Assembly: GCA_025449115.1 (NCBI GenBank)
Contig: JAHLKC010000188.1
Span: 1-61,154, forward strand
From: Chytridium lagenaria
Lineage: Eukaryota > Chytridiomycota > Chytridiomycetes > Chytridiales > Chytridiaceae
Direction of reading: 5' to 3'
Length of the DNA stretch: 61,154 bases
Shown: one piece after another, positions 33,001 through 44,862 of the stretch
How positions within the stretch are numbered: the stretch's first letter is position 1
How the letters are laid out: each line of letters begins with the position of its first letter
Program-made: the position numbers and the translations under genes
The notes under the pieces: model-generated
The model's database searches: none
What the model saw: the letters and a program-made list of their open reading frames with translations, nothing else
What the model was told of the DNA's origin: nothing

Positions 33001-34808
33001 CCGCCTCTGTCCGCCAAGACGACTCTCACCTCCTCCCAGCCCTCACAGCCCGCGAAACCCTCATCTACGCCTCCCTCCTCGTCTTCCCCATCTCACCCCA
33101 TCCGCCCGTCGCGCGCGTGCCGACACTATCCTCTGGGACCTCGGTCTCAAAGACTGCGCCAACACCATTGTCGGCGATGAAACCATCAAAGGTCTCAGTG
33201 GCGGTGAAAAACGTCGGCTAAGCGTTGGTCTCGCCATGCTCACAGATCCTTCCATCCTTCTCCTCGATGAACCCACATCAGGGCCTTGACGCTTCCACAG
33301 CCTCAAACATGGTACGTCTCCTCAAACGCATCGCATCATCAGGTCGAACCGTCATCTGCACCATCCATCAACCACGTTCAGATCTCTTCCCGATCTTTGA
33401 CAACATCCTCCTCCTCGCTCGTGGGGTCAAGTCGTTACGAAGGTCCCGGTCCTAACATGTTAACCCACCTCACAACAATGGGCCACCCCGTACCCCCTCT
33501 CACAAACCCCGCCGACTTTGCCCTCGACATCTCCTCCATTGATCTCCGCAACACCATCGCCGAAAAATCCTCTCGCGATCGCGTCACCACCCTCATTCAA
33601 TCCTGGTCACCCCCACCCCCACCCACTCCAACCCCACTCCCCTCCCAACCCCTCCCCACGTCTTCCCTTCATCCAAACCCTCCCCCTTCTCATCTCCCGT
33701 TCCTTCCTCAACCTCCGTCGTCAACCCGCGCTCATTCTGCTCGTATCATGCAAGGCGTGGCGTTGCCGTCATCCTCACACTTTACTTTGCCCACTTTCCC
33801 GTGATCAGGCGAGTGTGACGGGACGGCTTGGGTTCTTGCAACAGACACGGCGTTGGTGTTTATTGGGATGTTGAATTGTATTGCGGTGTTTCCGCAGGAA
33901 TTGAGGTTGTTTAAATTTGAGAGAATGGATGGGGCGTGTAGCGTTGAGGCGTTCTTTTGGACTTATACCGTTAATGAGTGCCGTTTGGTGAGTTTTTTTT
34001 ATTATCCCCATATCGCAGTTGCTGTCTTATTTTCTTTATTTTTTTTATCTTCACACTTGGTTGACTTTGTTTTTTAAAACCTCTAACCAAACCGGACTAA
34101 CCTCCTCACCACCCACTTTTCTCCATCAGACGCTCTCGGCTCCCTCATCTTCGCTGTTCTCACCCGTTGGGCTGTGGGCATCAAAGCCAACTACTTCTTA
34201 AACGCCTTTGTCGCCTTTGCCATGCTCATCTCAGGCGAATCCATCGGCATGGCCTTCTGCTCTCTCGTAAGAACCCCAAAAAACCCCCTCCATATCTACC
34301 CTCCCCAGATCTCTCAACCCGGTTTCTCCGTCCAAATCATGTCCGCCGTTATCTCCATCATGACCATCATGGCCGGTTTCCTCAGGTACGCCCTTCCCCC
34401 GCCCGCCTTCATACTAACTCTTGCAACAGCGTCAACATGCCCGTGTTCCTAGATCGACTCAACTACGTGTCGTTGATGCGGTACGCGGCGAGAGCGCAGG
34501 CTGTGGATGAGTTTAGGGGCCTAAAGGTGGATTGTGAGGTTGGTCAACCGGGTGCGATTTGTAAAGGGGAGGATGTGTTGGAGTTGTTGGGGTTTGTGGG
34601 GACGGATGAGGCGTTGAGGAATGCGGTTATTGCGATGGTGGGGTGTATGGTTTGTTATAGGTTTGTGGGGTATTTGGTGATGAAGTGGAGGTTGTATTTA
34701 AGTCTTTTTTTTGGTTGGTGGTTTGTTTGTGTGTATGATGGAATTTATGAATTGTACCTGAATGTCTCGTGTAGTTTGCGAGTTTATAAAATACGGACCG
34801 TGTCTTAA
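30014..34808 (+). CDS. Full-size ABCG (White-type) ABC transporter, NBD-TMD-NBD-TMD
   Basis: ATP-driven membrane exporter, in layout most like yeast Yol075c. NBD1: GGSGSGKTTLLNALAGR (Walker A), YVQQQDSLLPYLT, GISGGEKRRVSVGVQLL (signature), SVIFMDEPTTGLDA (Walker B), then ISIHQPRSDIF. TMD1 spans about 31465-32600 (VWVLTGRVLANMREDRLTLW, QNYLGLMFITYKL). NBD2: LGASGAGKSTLLHLLHS, GLSGGEKRRLSVGLAML and LLLDEPTSGLDAST, followed by CTIHQPRSDLF. TMD2 runs to about 34700. Introns lie near 30360-30466, 30636-30700, 30878-30938, 31603-31678, 32041-32120, 32190-32275, 33988-34128 and 34385-34430. The frame breaks near 32810, 33100, 33285, 33430 and 33700, with domain sequence intact on both sides. The last few tens of residues and the exact stop are uncertain. 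Confidence 0.85.
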
Positions 34809-34864
34809 TTAAACAACGTACGAATAAACTTTAGACAAGTTTTTGCGAGTATGGAAGATGTGAT

Positions 34865-36152
34865 ATGTTGGGGTTGTTGGAGAAGACTCAAAAGGCTGTC
34901 AAAGCATTGCAGGACGGGAACGGGGATGAGGAAGAATTGGGGACGTATCTAGAAAAGCTAAGGAGCATACAGGAACAGAAGAAAACGTCAAAACTCTTGT
35001 CATCGCCGGTCTCCTCCTCACAATCGAAACCACCCAGACCATCATGACCTCACCAAACCATCATCTCCTCGAAACATGTCTCACGATTCTCTCCAACATC
35101 TTCTGCTTCCCCACCATCACTCACACCCTCCCCACCCTCCACACCGCCTTCCGATTGGATGCATTGTAGCAAGTTCTATTACAACCCCATCGTTCGTGCA
35201 CGAAGCTGGGGTGTCGGTCTGCAATAACATTGCGTGGATGTGTCGGGATGTTGGGGTTGCCGGGATGTTGAAGGAGGAAGGGGTGTTGGAGACGTTGTTG
35301 GTGGTGTTTGTGAATCAGGAGGAGGTGGCGGGGAGTGGGGTTGCAGGGCTTTTAGGGTGAATTTGACGTTGATGGAAGGTGCCATTGGAGAAGAGGCGGT
35401 GATAGAGTTACTCGAACATTCCGCTAGTATCTACGTGGCGTTCATGGTGGACGTTCTACCTTTATATCAAGACCTCACCGACGCTTCTATGAAGAAACTT
35501 GAATGTTTTGTTGAATGGACGCATCGGCTGTACAGCATGAGACTCAAACGAGAGTTTACGATCGACCTTGAAAAACTCTTTCAGATCGTTTTCACCATCT
35601 TGGGAGGCTTCCCATAGGACATTATCGCAAAACCGAATGGCAAATGGAGAGCTGGGAGGTGGATGAAGAGATGGAGGAACGTAAAAGGGACTTTGTGATG
35701 ACGACAAGTCAAAGTTTTATTCACATCATGGAATCGCGCTACTCCGTCAAGATGACCATTGTTTTTTAAACCCCCTAAAAGCAACACATTCAACGCATCG
35801 ATTGGCATGCAAGCGCTTATCGTTGGAATTCCCTCGTGTTCAGGTTGGGCTGTTCTCCATTTCATCGCCACACGTCTCGTTCGCCAATTTCCACATGTTG
35901 CTGATCCTCTGGACGATGATGAATCCGTGTCTGCTCTTCTTCCTCACCTGTACATCTTGAAAGGGGTTGGAGATTTCTGCTAATGATCTTCGATTGACGG
36001 GTCTGGATATGGGGATGGTGACAAGGTTGGTGAAAGAGACTTTGGGTTGTGTTGGTTATTGTGGGAGGATGGGAGATGGAGCTAGAGAGAAGGAAAACGT
36101 CGCGCTGATATTAAGGATGCTGACGGATTTGACGAACGAGCAAGAAACATGA
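34865..36152 (+). CDS. Armadillo/HEAT-like repeat protein, unknown, frames broken
   Basis: Successive helical stretches occur in different frames: TLVIAGLLLTIETTQTI, LLETCLTILSNIFCFPTITH, SVCNNIAWMCRDVGVAGMLK, ETLLVVFVNQEEVAGSGVAG, AVIELLEHSASIYVAFMVDV, MVTRLVKETLGCVGYCGRMG and VALILRMLTDLTNEQET. Their length and leucine spacing fit armadillo-type repeats, with no family-specific match. Introns or indels fall near 35165, 35355, 35610-35700 and 35960. It could be intact with errors or a decaying gene. Its 3' end faces that of the acyl carrier protein gene 57 bp away. Confidence 0.45.
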
Positions 36153-36209
36153 CGAAAGACCAAATGGGATGATGTAGAGGAGGGTCGTCTAAGTAGAAAC
36201 CAAGTTTAT

Positions 36210-36830
36210 TCACATTGCCGACTTGTTGGCAAAGATCTATTTAAAGAAAATAATGATACCACCATATAATTTTAGATCTATTAAAGTGGAATGAAACATA
36301 TGGAATGAAACTCACCTTCTCGATCGCCTGGCGAGGGGTGAAGATCTCGTCAGCGTCACGGTCAGGTATCTCAATGTTGAACTCGTCTTCAAGCGCCATG
36401 GTATTTCAACCTGGTCCAGGCTGTCCAAACCGAGGTCATTGATAAAGTGAGAGTCAAGGGTCAGCTGCATGAACGCATATTAGTATTACAATACTACCGA
36501 TAGAAATAGCAGGATATGCTTCTTCACCAGGAGTGAACATGCAACGAAAAGCAAAGCAATCACCTTTGCCACATCCACCTTCTCGAAATCACTCAACAAC
36601 TCAATCACGCGCTTCTCCACCGCCTTGATGGTGAGCGGTTCCGCATGTCCAGAGTACCTCCTGACAGTGGGAGTGGTCAAGACGATGGATTTTGCGGGTG
36701 CGGAGACTTGGAATCGGAATGATGAGATGCCTCTTGGGGATGCGGCGGCGAGGAGGATGGAACGCTTGGAGATGGAGAAGGTTGAGGTGCGGAGGATGGG
36801 AACGGCGCGGAAGAGGGTTCGTGCGGACAT
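36210..36830 (-). CDS. ACP1: Mitochondrial acyl carrier protein (Acp1/NDUFAB1)
   Basis: Carrier of growing acyl chains in mitochondrial type II fatty acid synthesis; in many species also a complex I and Fe-S assembly subunit. A basic, Ser/Arg-rich presequence (MSARTLFRAVPILRTSTFSI) precedes VEKRVIELLSDFEKVDVAK. After an intron (about 36462-36564) comes LTLDSHFINDLGLDSLDQVE, in which the DSL serine takes 4'-phosphopantetheine. Then MALEDEFNIEIPDRDADEIF and TPRQAIEK, an intron (about 36237-36315) and IFANKSAM. One base is missing before MALEDEF (near 36400). A break here in an essential gene argues for consensus error. Confidence 0.92.
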
Positions 36831-37764
36831 TGCTATGGGGATGATGGTGAGGGTTGAAGAGCTTTGATTTGCTTTTTTCGACCTTTGGTTTTTTCGAAAT
36901 TTTCTCCGTTGTTGCACAGAACTGTGGTAGAGGATCTGGGATGGACGTCTCTTGCGAGTCCGTCATCAAAGACCATGTGCATCAATGAAAGTCAACCGTC
37001 GCCGAGAATGAATTCACGCTGTATAGATACGCGCTGTATCATTTAAAAATGCGTGACATGATGCCATTCGAGGCGTGATGGGACAAGCACCTATCGTTAT
37101 GCAGCTTTCTTATCTTTAAAAAACAAGGTCTACTGAAACCCAACAAAAGACCTTTAGATTACTGCATGAGCTGCTTGGCACCGCAGACTGTTCTACAAGG
37201 TTCCATCCATTCCTTCGATTCAATTTACTCCCACGAATGCTGGTAGTTGTGGTATCCCGTGCCCCCCCCTTTGTTTCAAATTGATAACGATTCCTGATAC
37301 CCAACAAGCCTCGTTTTCAACTTCCCCATCGTTATCCATCCCTGCTTGACATGTTTGAGAATCCGAACTGTGCCTCCATGAAACTGTCTCAAAAACTGTC
37401 TCAATAACAAAGTTTTATCCATCGAAGGCACAGCGATTTATTTTGAATCACGGGGGTGAAAGGCCAAAAAAAATAAACGAGTTTCACCACTCTTGGCATC
37501 CCACCTTCATCCATATAAATCCCTCACATCCTCCCCAGTAAAAGGGTACCTCACACCCAACCACATCACATCGCGCCAAACGAGCATAGTACAAGACCTC
37601 CCAAGGAAGGGCCACGTGAGCCCAGCCTCAGGCCCCCGCTGTCGTCCCCAGAGTCGCATCCAAACCCTTCTCCTGTAATGGGGGGAATAAGGAGAAGGGA
37701 TTTGACGAGATCTCAACCATCCCTTTTTCTCGGCCGGTGGGGGATTGGTTGACTTTCATCGCAG
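36831..37764. other. Intergenic, no gene recognised
   Basis: Upstream of the acyl carrier protein gene. The only open frames are short and have no recognisable content. Confidence 0.35.
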
Positions 37765-37981
37765 GCAGTCTTTGCAGGATTGAAGTTGGAAGAATATTTG
37801 AATGGCATTTCGATTGTAGCTTGTGCGCAATTATGGTATTTCAGGTATGACGGTTCATGGTTGTGTGTGCGATGATTTTAGCTGATGCCTTTTTTCTATG
37901 GTTTTGTAGAAATGATGGAGGAAGACGGTTTTACTTGGCGTCTTTTGAGAGCAATATGGTTGAATTTCCCCCGCTGTTAAG
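37765..37981 (+). CDS. Possible exons of an unrecognised gene
   Basis: Two stretches flanked by good splice sites. The first (37765-37844) reads AVFAGLKLEEYLNGISIVAC and QLWYF; an intron (GTATGACGG..TTTGTAG, 37845-37909) follows; the second reads NDGGRRFYLASFESNMVEF and ends at a GTATG donor at 37982. No start, stop or domain can be assigned. Downstream sequence to 38500 is A-rich and low in complexity. Confidence 0.22.
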
Positions 37982-38529
37982 GTATGCTCTTACACCTTAC
38001 TTGTTTTCAAACTCATAACTTCTACTCATCGCTTACTGTTTTTCGCGTATGCAGTGTCAATGCAACATTTGAGAATCACACACCTCACTCGCCTATCGAC
38101 AATGCCTTTTTTCAAGCAACTTCTACGACAAGAACACTATTCTTTTCCACGTTGACATCAATAACGAAAACAATCCAAAAAAAAAATGGAACCGGCTTCG
38201 ACAATGGTGAAAAACGACGAGAAAATCGAAAGAAAAAAAACCGGAACGACGTGAAAGTACCCTTATCCCGCTTCTCAAAGACATGTGGAATTTGTTCACC
38301 CTCTTTTCAACTCTCCTTCTCCTAGCGCCCCACTTTTTTGTCGATATTTCCTATTAGTCCGCCTCTACTTTTACTTGTACAAAAACATTTTTGACGCGCT
38401 CTCAAAAAAAACTGTATCTTCATTTCATTTTCTCCATCAGTTCTTGTCAAAAACTTTACAAACCACCAAAAAAAATAATATATCATGGGGCCAAAAAACA
38501 CGAATATCTTTGCACACCACATCAATCAA

Positions 38530-41500
38530 TCAACAAAACTCCAGGACAGGCACCTCCACCGCCTCCTCACCAAAACCGGCGTCTCTCCACAAACTCCCCC
38601 CCACCCTTTCCTTCACCGCCCTCCTCCCATCCGCAACAACAACCACAATCCTCCCCGAGATTCCATCAACACTCATCACCCTCGTCCATCGTTTCACCTC
38701 CCGATTCGGCGCGATCACACCCATCTACAAAATTTAAACATTGGCGTTACCGCGAAAAAAAAAAAAACGTACCAGTAACACGGGATGATGGACGTGATGG
38801 AGGGTTGGGTCGGCGGTGATGGTGGCGATGAGATCAAAGAGGGGGTTGGGGTGATGTTTTTGCAGGTGAGGATGAGGTGGAATTCGGGGCCTAGACCGAA
38901 TAGCTTGGGAAAGTTAGATAATTGTAAAAGCGGGGGAAGGTGTACCTCCAAGTTTAATTGAATTCCAATATCCGGTTTCACGATCCCTTCCCCAATCTTC
39001 TCAAACGCCACATCCGCATACCTCTTCAACCTCCCAAAATCTCTTTCAAAGTCCCTAAAGATCTCTACAAAAAAAAAACGAATCAGAACATTAAAAAAAG
39101 GAACAATCACATTTGAACGGTTATATCAAAAAGAGGGGAAAAAAGAGGGGGGGGGGATACCTCCAGGTTTCTGTTTCTCCCGACTCATCTGCTCCACAAA
39201 CAATTTCGTTTTCCGCGGAACAGGAATCGGCACCTCCTGCTCTCTCACAGGTCCCACCACCTCCCCACCTCCCCAAGATTCACCTGCCGTTTCAACATCT
39301 TCACCGTCAACGTCCCATCCCGTTGCACCAACACCAGCGCTCCAGGTTCACGACCAAACGTCCCAAATGTCATTGAAACAGCGGGTTGCTACACACGTTA
39401 GCGTTACGATGGGGAGAGGTTGTACCGGAAGGTATACGGTTGTAATGAGGTGCCGGTGGTTGTAGAGACGGATTTCACCGTTGAGGAGGGAGATGAGGTA
39501 CCCGTGGAATTGTTTTTCGGGGAATTTGGCTTCGCTTGTAGCGATGATGGGGGAGGGCATGGTTTTACGAAAAGGAGACGACCCTGGGTGTATGTCAACG
39601 CCGAAAATAGGGGGGGATGTACCTTTAAATGATAGGAATACACGTTATTGTTCATACAAGCCACCACCAGGTTTTTTTCAAACAGCATCAACCCGCATGC
39701 TGGGACTTCGAGTTGAACAATTCGGTAGCAGACGTTGCTGAGAGTGTTAGAAGAGATGGAGGGGGGGGTCACGTACGGGCGATCATGTAGATGTGGTTGT
39801 CGCGACATGAGGCGGAGATGCGGTATAAACCGTCTTCGTAGACTCCCCATGTTGATAGAAAGACGATGGGGCTGGAGAGTTGGAACTAGGGGTGTGTTAG
39901 TGAGGTTGGGAATGGGGTTGATAGAAACGATGGGGCTGGAGAGTTGGAACTAGGGGTGTGTTAGTGAGGTGGGGAATGGGGTTGATAGAAAGACGATGGG
40001 GCTGGAGAGTTGGAACTAGGAGTGTGTCAGTGAGGTGGGGAATGAGGTTTATAGAAAGACGATGGGGCTGGAGAGTTGGAATTAAGGGCATGGGGTTGAT
40101 AGAAAGACAACAAGGATGGAGAGTTGGAACTAGGGGTGTGTCAGTGAGGTGGGGAATGGGTTGATAGAAAGACAATAAGGATGGAGAGTTGGAACTAAGG
40201 GTGTGAGGCGATGAGAAGAGGGGGGTTACCTTTTCGATGATAGAGTAGTTGGGTGGACTTATGATATAGACTAAACGTTCCTCAGAACCAAGGACAAGAC
40301 AATCCGTAAGGTTATTAGGGGCATGGCTACGAGGCATAGACGTCATGCAGGTGATGACAGGCTGTACCAAAAAAAACAAAAACGTGGGGTTTAATCACCG
40401 TTCAAAAAAAGAAAAAAGGCGGGGTATACCTCAATCATCAACACCTCCCCCGCAACCTCCATCACCATCCTCCCCCTCTCTCCCACCCCCGCCCCCAACA
40501 ACCTCTCACTCCGTCTCGTCAACCCCACATTCGCCTCCTCCCTCAACTGCGCCAACCTAAAAAACGCCGACTCCACCACAACCTCATCCACATCCACCCT
40601 TTCGGTGTCGCACCCACCGCAGCGCCAAGATTCATCCATACCTCGGATTCAAGGGGATCCGGGTGAACCATCGGGAGGGTGAATTTGAAAAACGGATGAC
40701 GGTGACGGTACATGTAGATGGAGGGACCGGAGGAGAGGGCGAGCATGGTGGAAGTGGAGTCGGGATGGAAAGAGGTGAGAGAGGTGGGTGGAACGGGGAG
40801 GATGGATTCGGAGATGACGCGGTTTCCTATACGTATCAATACAGTTTATGATGAAAACCCCAAATACCTCTATAACATCGTAACTTTGTTTTAAACTCTA
40901 ACCAAGATGTTTCCGCATCCCCCATACCGGTTTTCACCGTATCGGTTTTCACCTTCTTCTTCCCATCATCCCTCATGATAGCGTTCATGAGCCATTTCGG
41001 TGGTTCCCCTACATCCGCCACCACAAGTTCAAACTCCCCACCCCCCTCCACATCCACAAGGTCCATGCATGACGAGAACGTATGGATACCAGCGAGCGGG
41101 CGTTGAGTGCGTCCAACCAAACGCAGCGTGACGAGATTGGGTGAGGTGGAGGTCGGCTTGAAGGTGGGTTTCGAGGAGTTGGGATGGATTGGGGTGAGCT
41201 TATGGAAGGGGGGTTAGTGGGAGGTTGTTTTGGGGGAAAGGGGTTTACTGGATGGTTCGTTGATGCTGGATCGTGGGTTGTGGTGATGAGACTGCCAAAA
41301 GATGTGGTCATGTCGTCCCCGACCAACCCTCCTCCATCCACTCTTTTTGGTTCACGAGTCTCGTGTTCGATGGGTTCATCCATGTGTCCGTTTTCGCTGT
41401 CATCAGGGTGGCGGTGATGGGGGGGTGATGATGGGGGGAGGAAAATGGGAGAGGGATGTGTCACTGTGTGGGGAGAGGTCGCGAGTGGATGAGGGTTGAG

Positions 41501-41624
41501 AGGGGAGAGTGGAGGTACTGGATGGGTGTGGAGGGTTGGAAGCGGAGACGGGAGAACATGCCGGCGAGCCCACGGGATGGTTTGCGGGTGCATTGGGAGG
41601 TGTTGGGGTGTTGTTAGAGTTCAT
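38530..41624 (-). CDS. BBS1: BBS1, BBSome subunit (ciliary trafficking)
   Basis: Bardet-Biedl syndrome 1 protein, a beta-propeller subunit of the BBSome coat that moves membrane proteins in cilia. An unusually long Ser/Pro/Thr-rich N-terminus (MNSNNTPTPPNAPANHPV) precedes the propeller: IHTFSSCMDLVDVEGGGEFE, LALSSGPSIYMYRHRHPFFK, PVITCMTSMPRSHAPNNLTD followed by CLVLGSE, RISASCRDNHIYMI, LISLLNGEIRLYNHRHLITT, FGTFGREPGALVLVQRDGTL and VPRKTKLFVEQMSREKQK. The C-terminal appendage contains LGLGPEFHLILTCKN and PNREVKRWTRVMS. At least nine introns; one contains a minisatellite. Frame changes occur at several exon joins. The identification is strong from the order of motifs. Confidence 0.9.
39885..40200 (-). 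repeat. Minisatellite inside a BBS1 intron
   Basis: About five imperfect copies of a roughly 60-66-bp unit containing GATAGAAAGACGATGGGGCT, GGAGAGTTGGAACTAGG and GTGTGTCAGTGAGGTGGGGA. Copies begin near 39853, 39918, 39984, 40050 and 40097, the fourth being shorter. The array lies between the exon ending YSIIEK and the exon encoding LSSPIVFLSTWG. Confidence 0.85.
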
Positions 41625-42004
41625 GTCAGTATTTAAAGTCCGACAAAACTAATTGTTGGAGGTTCGTCTTTTGTTGACAATTTGGGTTGACGCTTCTTCA
41701 ACACATCCGACGAGTAAACACAAATAGCACGGGTTTTTTCATAGTTCAAAACATACATTTTATTATTTTTTTCATCGTCCTCCAAATGCAGGGCACAGGT
41801 AAAAGAGCCCACAGCACAAAGAGAGTCAAAAAAACAAAAAAAAACGGTAAAGGGACCTCAACCAAAAAATGAGGCGAACCCGTTGTCAGGTGTAAAACAA
41901 AAAAATGAGGTTTACATTTTCAGTGGGAGCATCATACGGAAGATATTCGTATAAAGCAAGTATAAGGAAGAAAAAAGAAGAAAGGTTTGTTTGGAGGGGA
42001 AGGT
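41625..42004. other. Intergenic, no gene recognised
   Basis: A-rich region between the start of BBS1 and the 3' end of the POT transporter. Confidence 0.4.
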
Positions 42005-44016
42005 TTAGATGTTGGCAGTCTTGCGCTCAGCCTTGGGGACGTAGAAGCGGGAAGAATGTATGTCCGATAGCGCTGACAAAGCAAAGACCAGCGACAAGGT
42101 AAAAGAACCTAGACCTCGACCAGTACTCGGGGTAAGCGCCCATAGTCGAGTCAAGGAGGAGAATAGCGAGGGAGGTTACCGATACCCACGTACAACAACC
42201 AGATGGCAGCGCAAGAAGACTTGAGACGTTTCCCCACCTCCACATAGGTAAAGTTGAGACCCGAGATGGAGAAAAGACTTCACCGACAGTGATGATAAAG
42301 TACATGAGGACTTGCCATCCAATGTGGACAGACTTGCTACAGATGGGTGCCTCGTCGACAAGGACAATCTCACAGGTCTCGTCAATCTTTTGTTGAATGA
42401 CGGCTCCAACGATAAAGGCGACACCGGCAAGGAACATGCCGGCAATCATACGTTGAAGAAGACCAAAGCTCTTTGGTGCAACGCGGTCCATGTAAGGGTA
42501 GACAAAGTTGGCAAAGATGGGGGCGAGGAGACAGATGAAGATGGGGTTGATGGCATTGTTGACAATCTCAGAGTTGAGGAAGTTGGTTTGGTCCATCTGG
42601 TCACCCATATCCTGCCATGTGGAACCGTTTCTGATCAAACGCCATCCAGAAGACGGGGGCGGGGAGGAGGACGAGGAAGACCTTGGACATGTCAAAGAGT
42701 TCAACAAGGAGACCCTCGCCGTAGACCTTGCTGGTTGCAGTGTAGGCCTTGGCGGGTCCACCGGCGGTGATGGCCTTGGTGGCATAGACGGCACCGACCT
42801 TGGCGAGCTCAAAGGGCATGAATTTGCCAGCGGCGGGGACGACACGGTAGTAACGCTTTCCAATGATGAAGATGATGGTGGCGCAGAACATGACACCGGC
42901 GCAGAGGGCAAAGGCTGCAGAGTAACAGTCACCCTTTTCGTAGAGGCCGTAGCTTTTTGCCCTTGATGATGGGGGAGACAAAGGAGGTGATGACGGCACC
43001 AGAGTTGATGGCCTAAATAGATGAAGAAAAAAAAAGTGGGCGTGTTAGTAGTGGTATCTCAATGATAGATAGAGTAATGCATTTGTTCTTACCATGTAAA
43101 AGTAGTTGTAGAACTTTTGGAGACCGTAGGTTTGAATGTCGATAAACTGGTCACCACCGTGGGCAGAGACACAGGGCTTGATACCACCGGTACCAACAGC
43201 AATGGAGAAGATGGCAAGGAGGGGACCCCATCGAGGAATGTTGGGACCTTTCGAGGATACCGGGGACGGCAAAGACGGACAAGAGGATGACACCGATAGT
43301 GTAGAGGAAAGACAAGGACACGATGGTGTTGTACTTGTTCAAGAACGAGTCACTGAGAGCGGCGCCCTATACCAAAAAAAAAATTGATCGAAAGAGTAAA
43401 TAAAAATGTCAGACGAAAAAAAAAAAAGTTTTGGCGTCGCGCATATTTCAGCCAAAGCTGATTGATGTCCAGCCGACATGAAGACGGGAAGAGCAAAACT
43501 GGTACTTACGAGAAGGGGGGTAAAGTAGGCAACAGACTTGAAGGTGTGGTAAAGTTCTGAATGATGAGAAAGAGTTCTTTATCAGTATCTGCGAGTAGGA
43601 GCAAGTAGAAGAGAGATATGTACCATTGGCCTCGAGGGGAGTGTACCCAACCATAAACTTGAAAAAGTTTTTGAGAATGGGGGTGATGCCGTAGAAACAG
43701 TAACGCTCGGCAAACTCGTTGGGGATGATCTAATAAAAAAATGCATGCACGCATGAAAGTCAACCAAAAAGAGATGGGTTAAACTTATATAAAGAGTGAA
43801 TGAATGAACGCGAGGTTTTCCACTTACAAACCAAATAGCGCCGGGCATTCTTTCTGGGTTCTGAGCAATCTTTTCATCAAGGTCCTTGTTGATCTTTGCC
43901 TCGAGCTCTCTGACGCGGATCTGGTCAGCGTTGAGGATTTCTTCAAAGGTGGGGACCTCGGCGCCATCCATGTGACCCTCGACGTCCTTGACGTCCTTCT
44001 TGTCCATGTCTGCCAT
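42005..44016 (-). CDS. POT/PTR2-family proton-coupled di/tripeptide transporter
   Basis: Plasma-membrane uptake of small peptides. It starts MADMDKKDVKDVEGHMDG. The family signature NEFAERYCFYGITPILKNFF follows the first intron. Then FLNKYNTIVSLSFLYTIGV, GTGGIKPCVSAHGGDQF (the second PTR2 signature region), SYGLYEKGDCYSAAFALCAG, LPAPVFWMAFDQ and LNSEIVNNAINPIFICLLAP. The C-terminus FYVPKAERKTANI ends at 42005. Introns lie near 43780-43830, 43563-43625, 43375-43508 and 43014-43092. Frame changes near 43245, 42985, 42630, 42265, 42180 and 42040 each leave conserved sequence on both sides. C-ending codons dominate, which suggests high expression. Confidence 0.88.
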
Positions 44017-44064
44017 TAAGTGTGTGATGGGATGGATGGATGTGAGTGGATGTGAGTGGATGGA

Positions 44065-44091
44065 GTGGGATGGGATGGGATGGGATGGGAT
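44065..44091 (+). repeat. (TGGGA)n microsatellite
   Basis: About five GGGAT units upstream of the POT transporter start. Confidence 0.85.
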
Positions 44092-44862
44092 GAAAGGGAT
44101 GAAAAGTGATGAGGTGTGATGGTGTGAGAAAAAGAAGAGGGAAAGGGTCGGATGAACAGTCTATTTATAAGAAACTCCTTTTAATATTCTATAATTAATT
44201 AATTAATTAAACTTGGGTGTTTTTTATATTAATATGAATATGTAAAGAGCAAAGAACAGAAGAAGAAGGGGATGAGGGGCTAATTCCCTTATAATATAAT
44301 AATTTAAAATCATTAATATATATGGGGGCAAAAAGCTTCCGTCTTCTCTTCTTCTTCTCTCAAGAAAGTAATAAATTATTCATGGGTATGAGGCATCACC
44401 TCCTCCTTCCTATTTGGTTAAATAGTATCAAATAAATAATAAATAAATAATAACAATATGTCATACAAACCCAAGCTTCCCTTTTCTGTTATAGTGTTAC
44501 ACAAAACATAGGTCTTTATTTTATTTATTCTATTAAATAAATATATAATTGCATAAAGGATAGAATGACGCCCATGCATAACATGAATATGATGCCTCTC
44601 CATGGCATATGATGATCCACCCACCATGCATCCATGAATATGAATATGAATGAATGAATGACATGAAATACGCCCATTGAATATCACACATACGCCTATA
44701 CAGAGTAGGCTATACCATCCATGCATGTCCCATGAATAACTATAAATAAATATATATATACTTTTACAGCTCTTCTTCTTCTTCTTCTCATCATTCTCAT
44801 TGCATGGGTTACATATACTCACTCTTATGACTTGAAGTATTAATTTACTTATTTCTTTATTT
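44092..44862. other. AT-rich intergenic region
   Basis: Promoter side of the POT gene, then AT-rich sequence with ATTA and ATAA runs and many CATG/ATGAATATG repeats at 44570-44740. No gene recognised. Confidence 0.4.
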
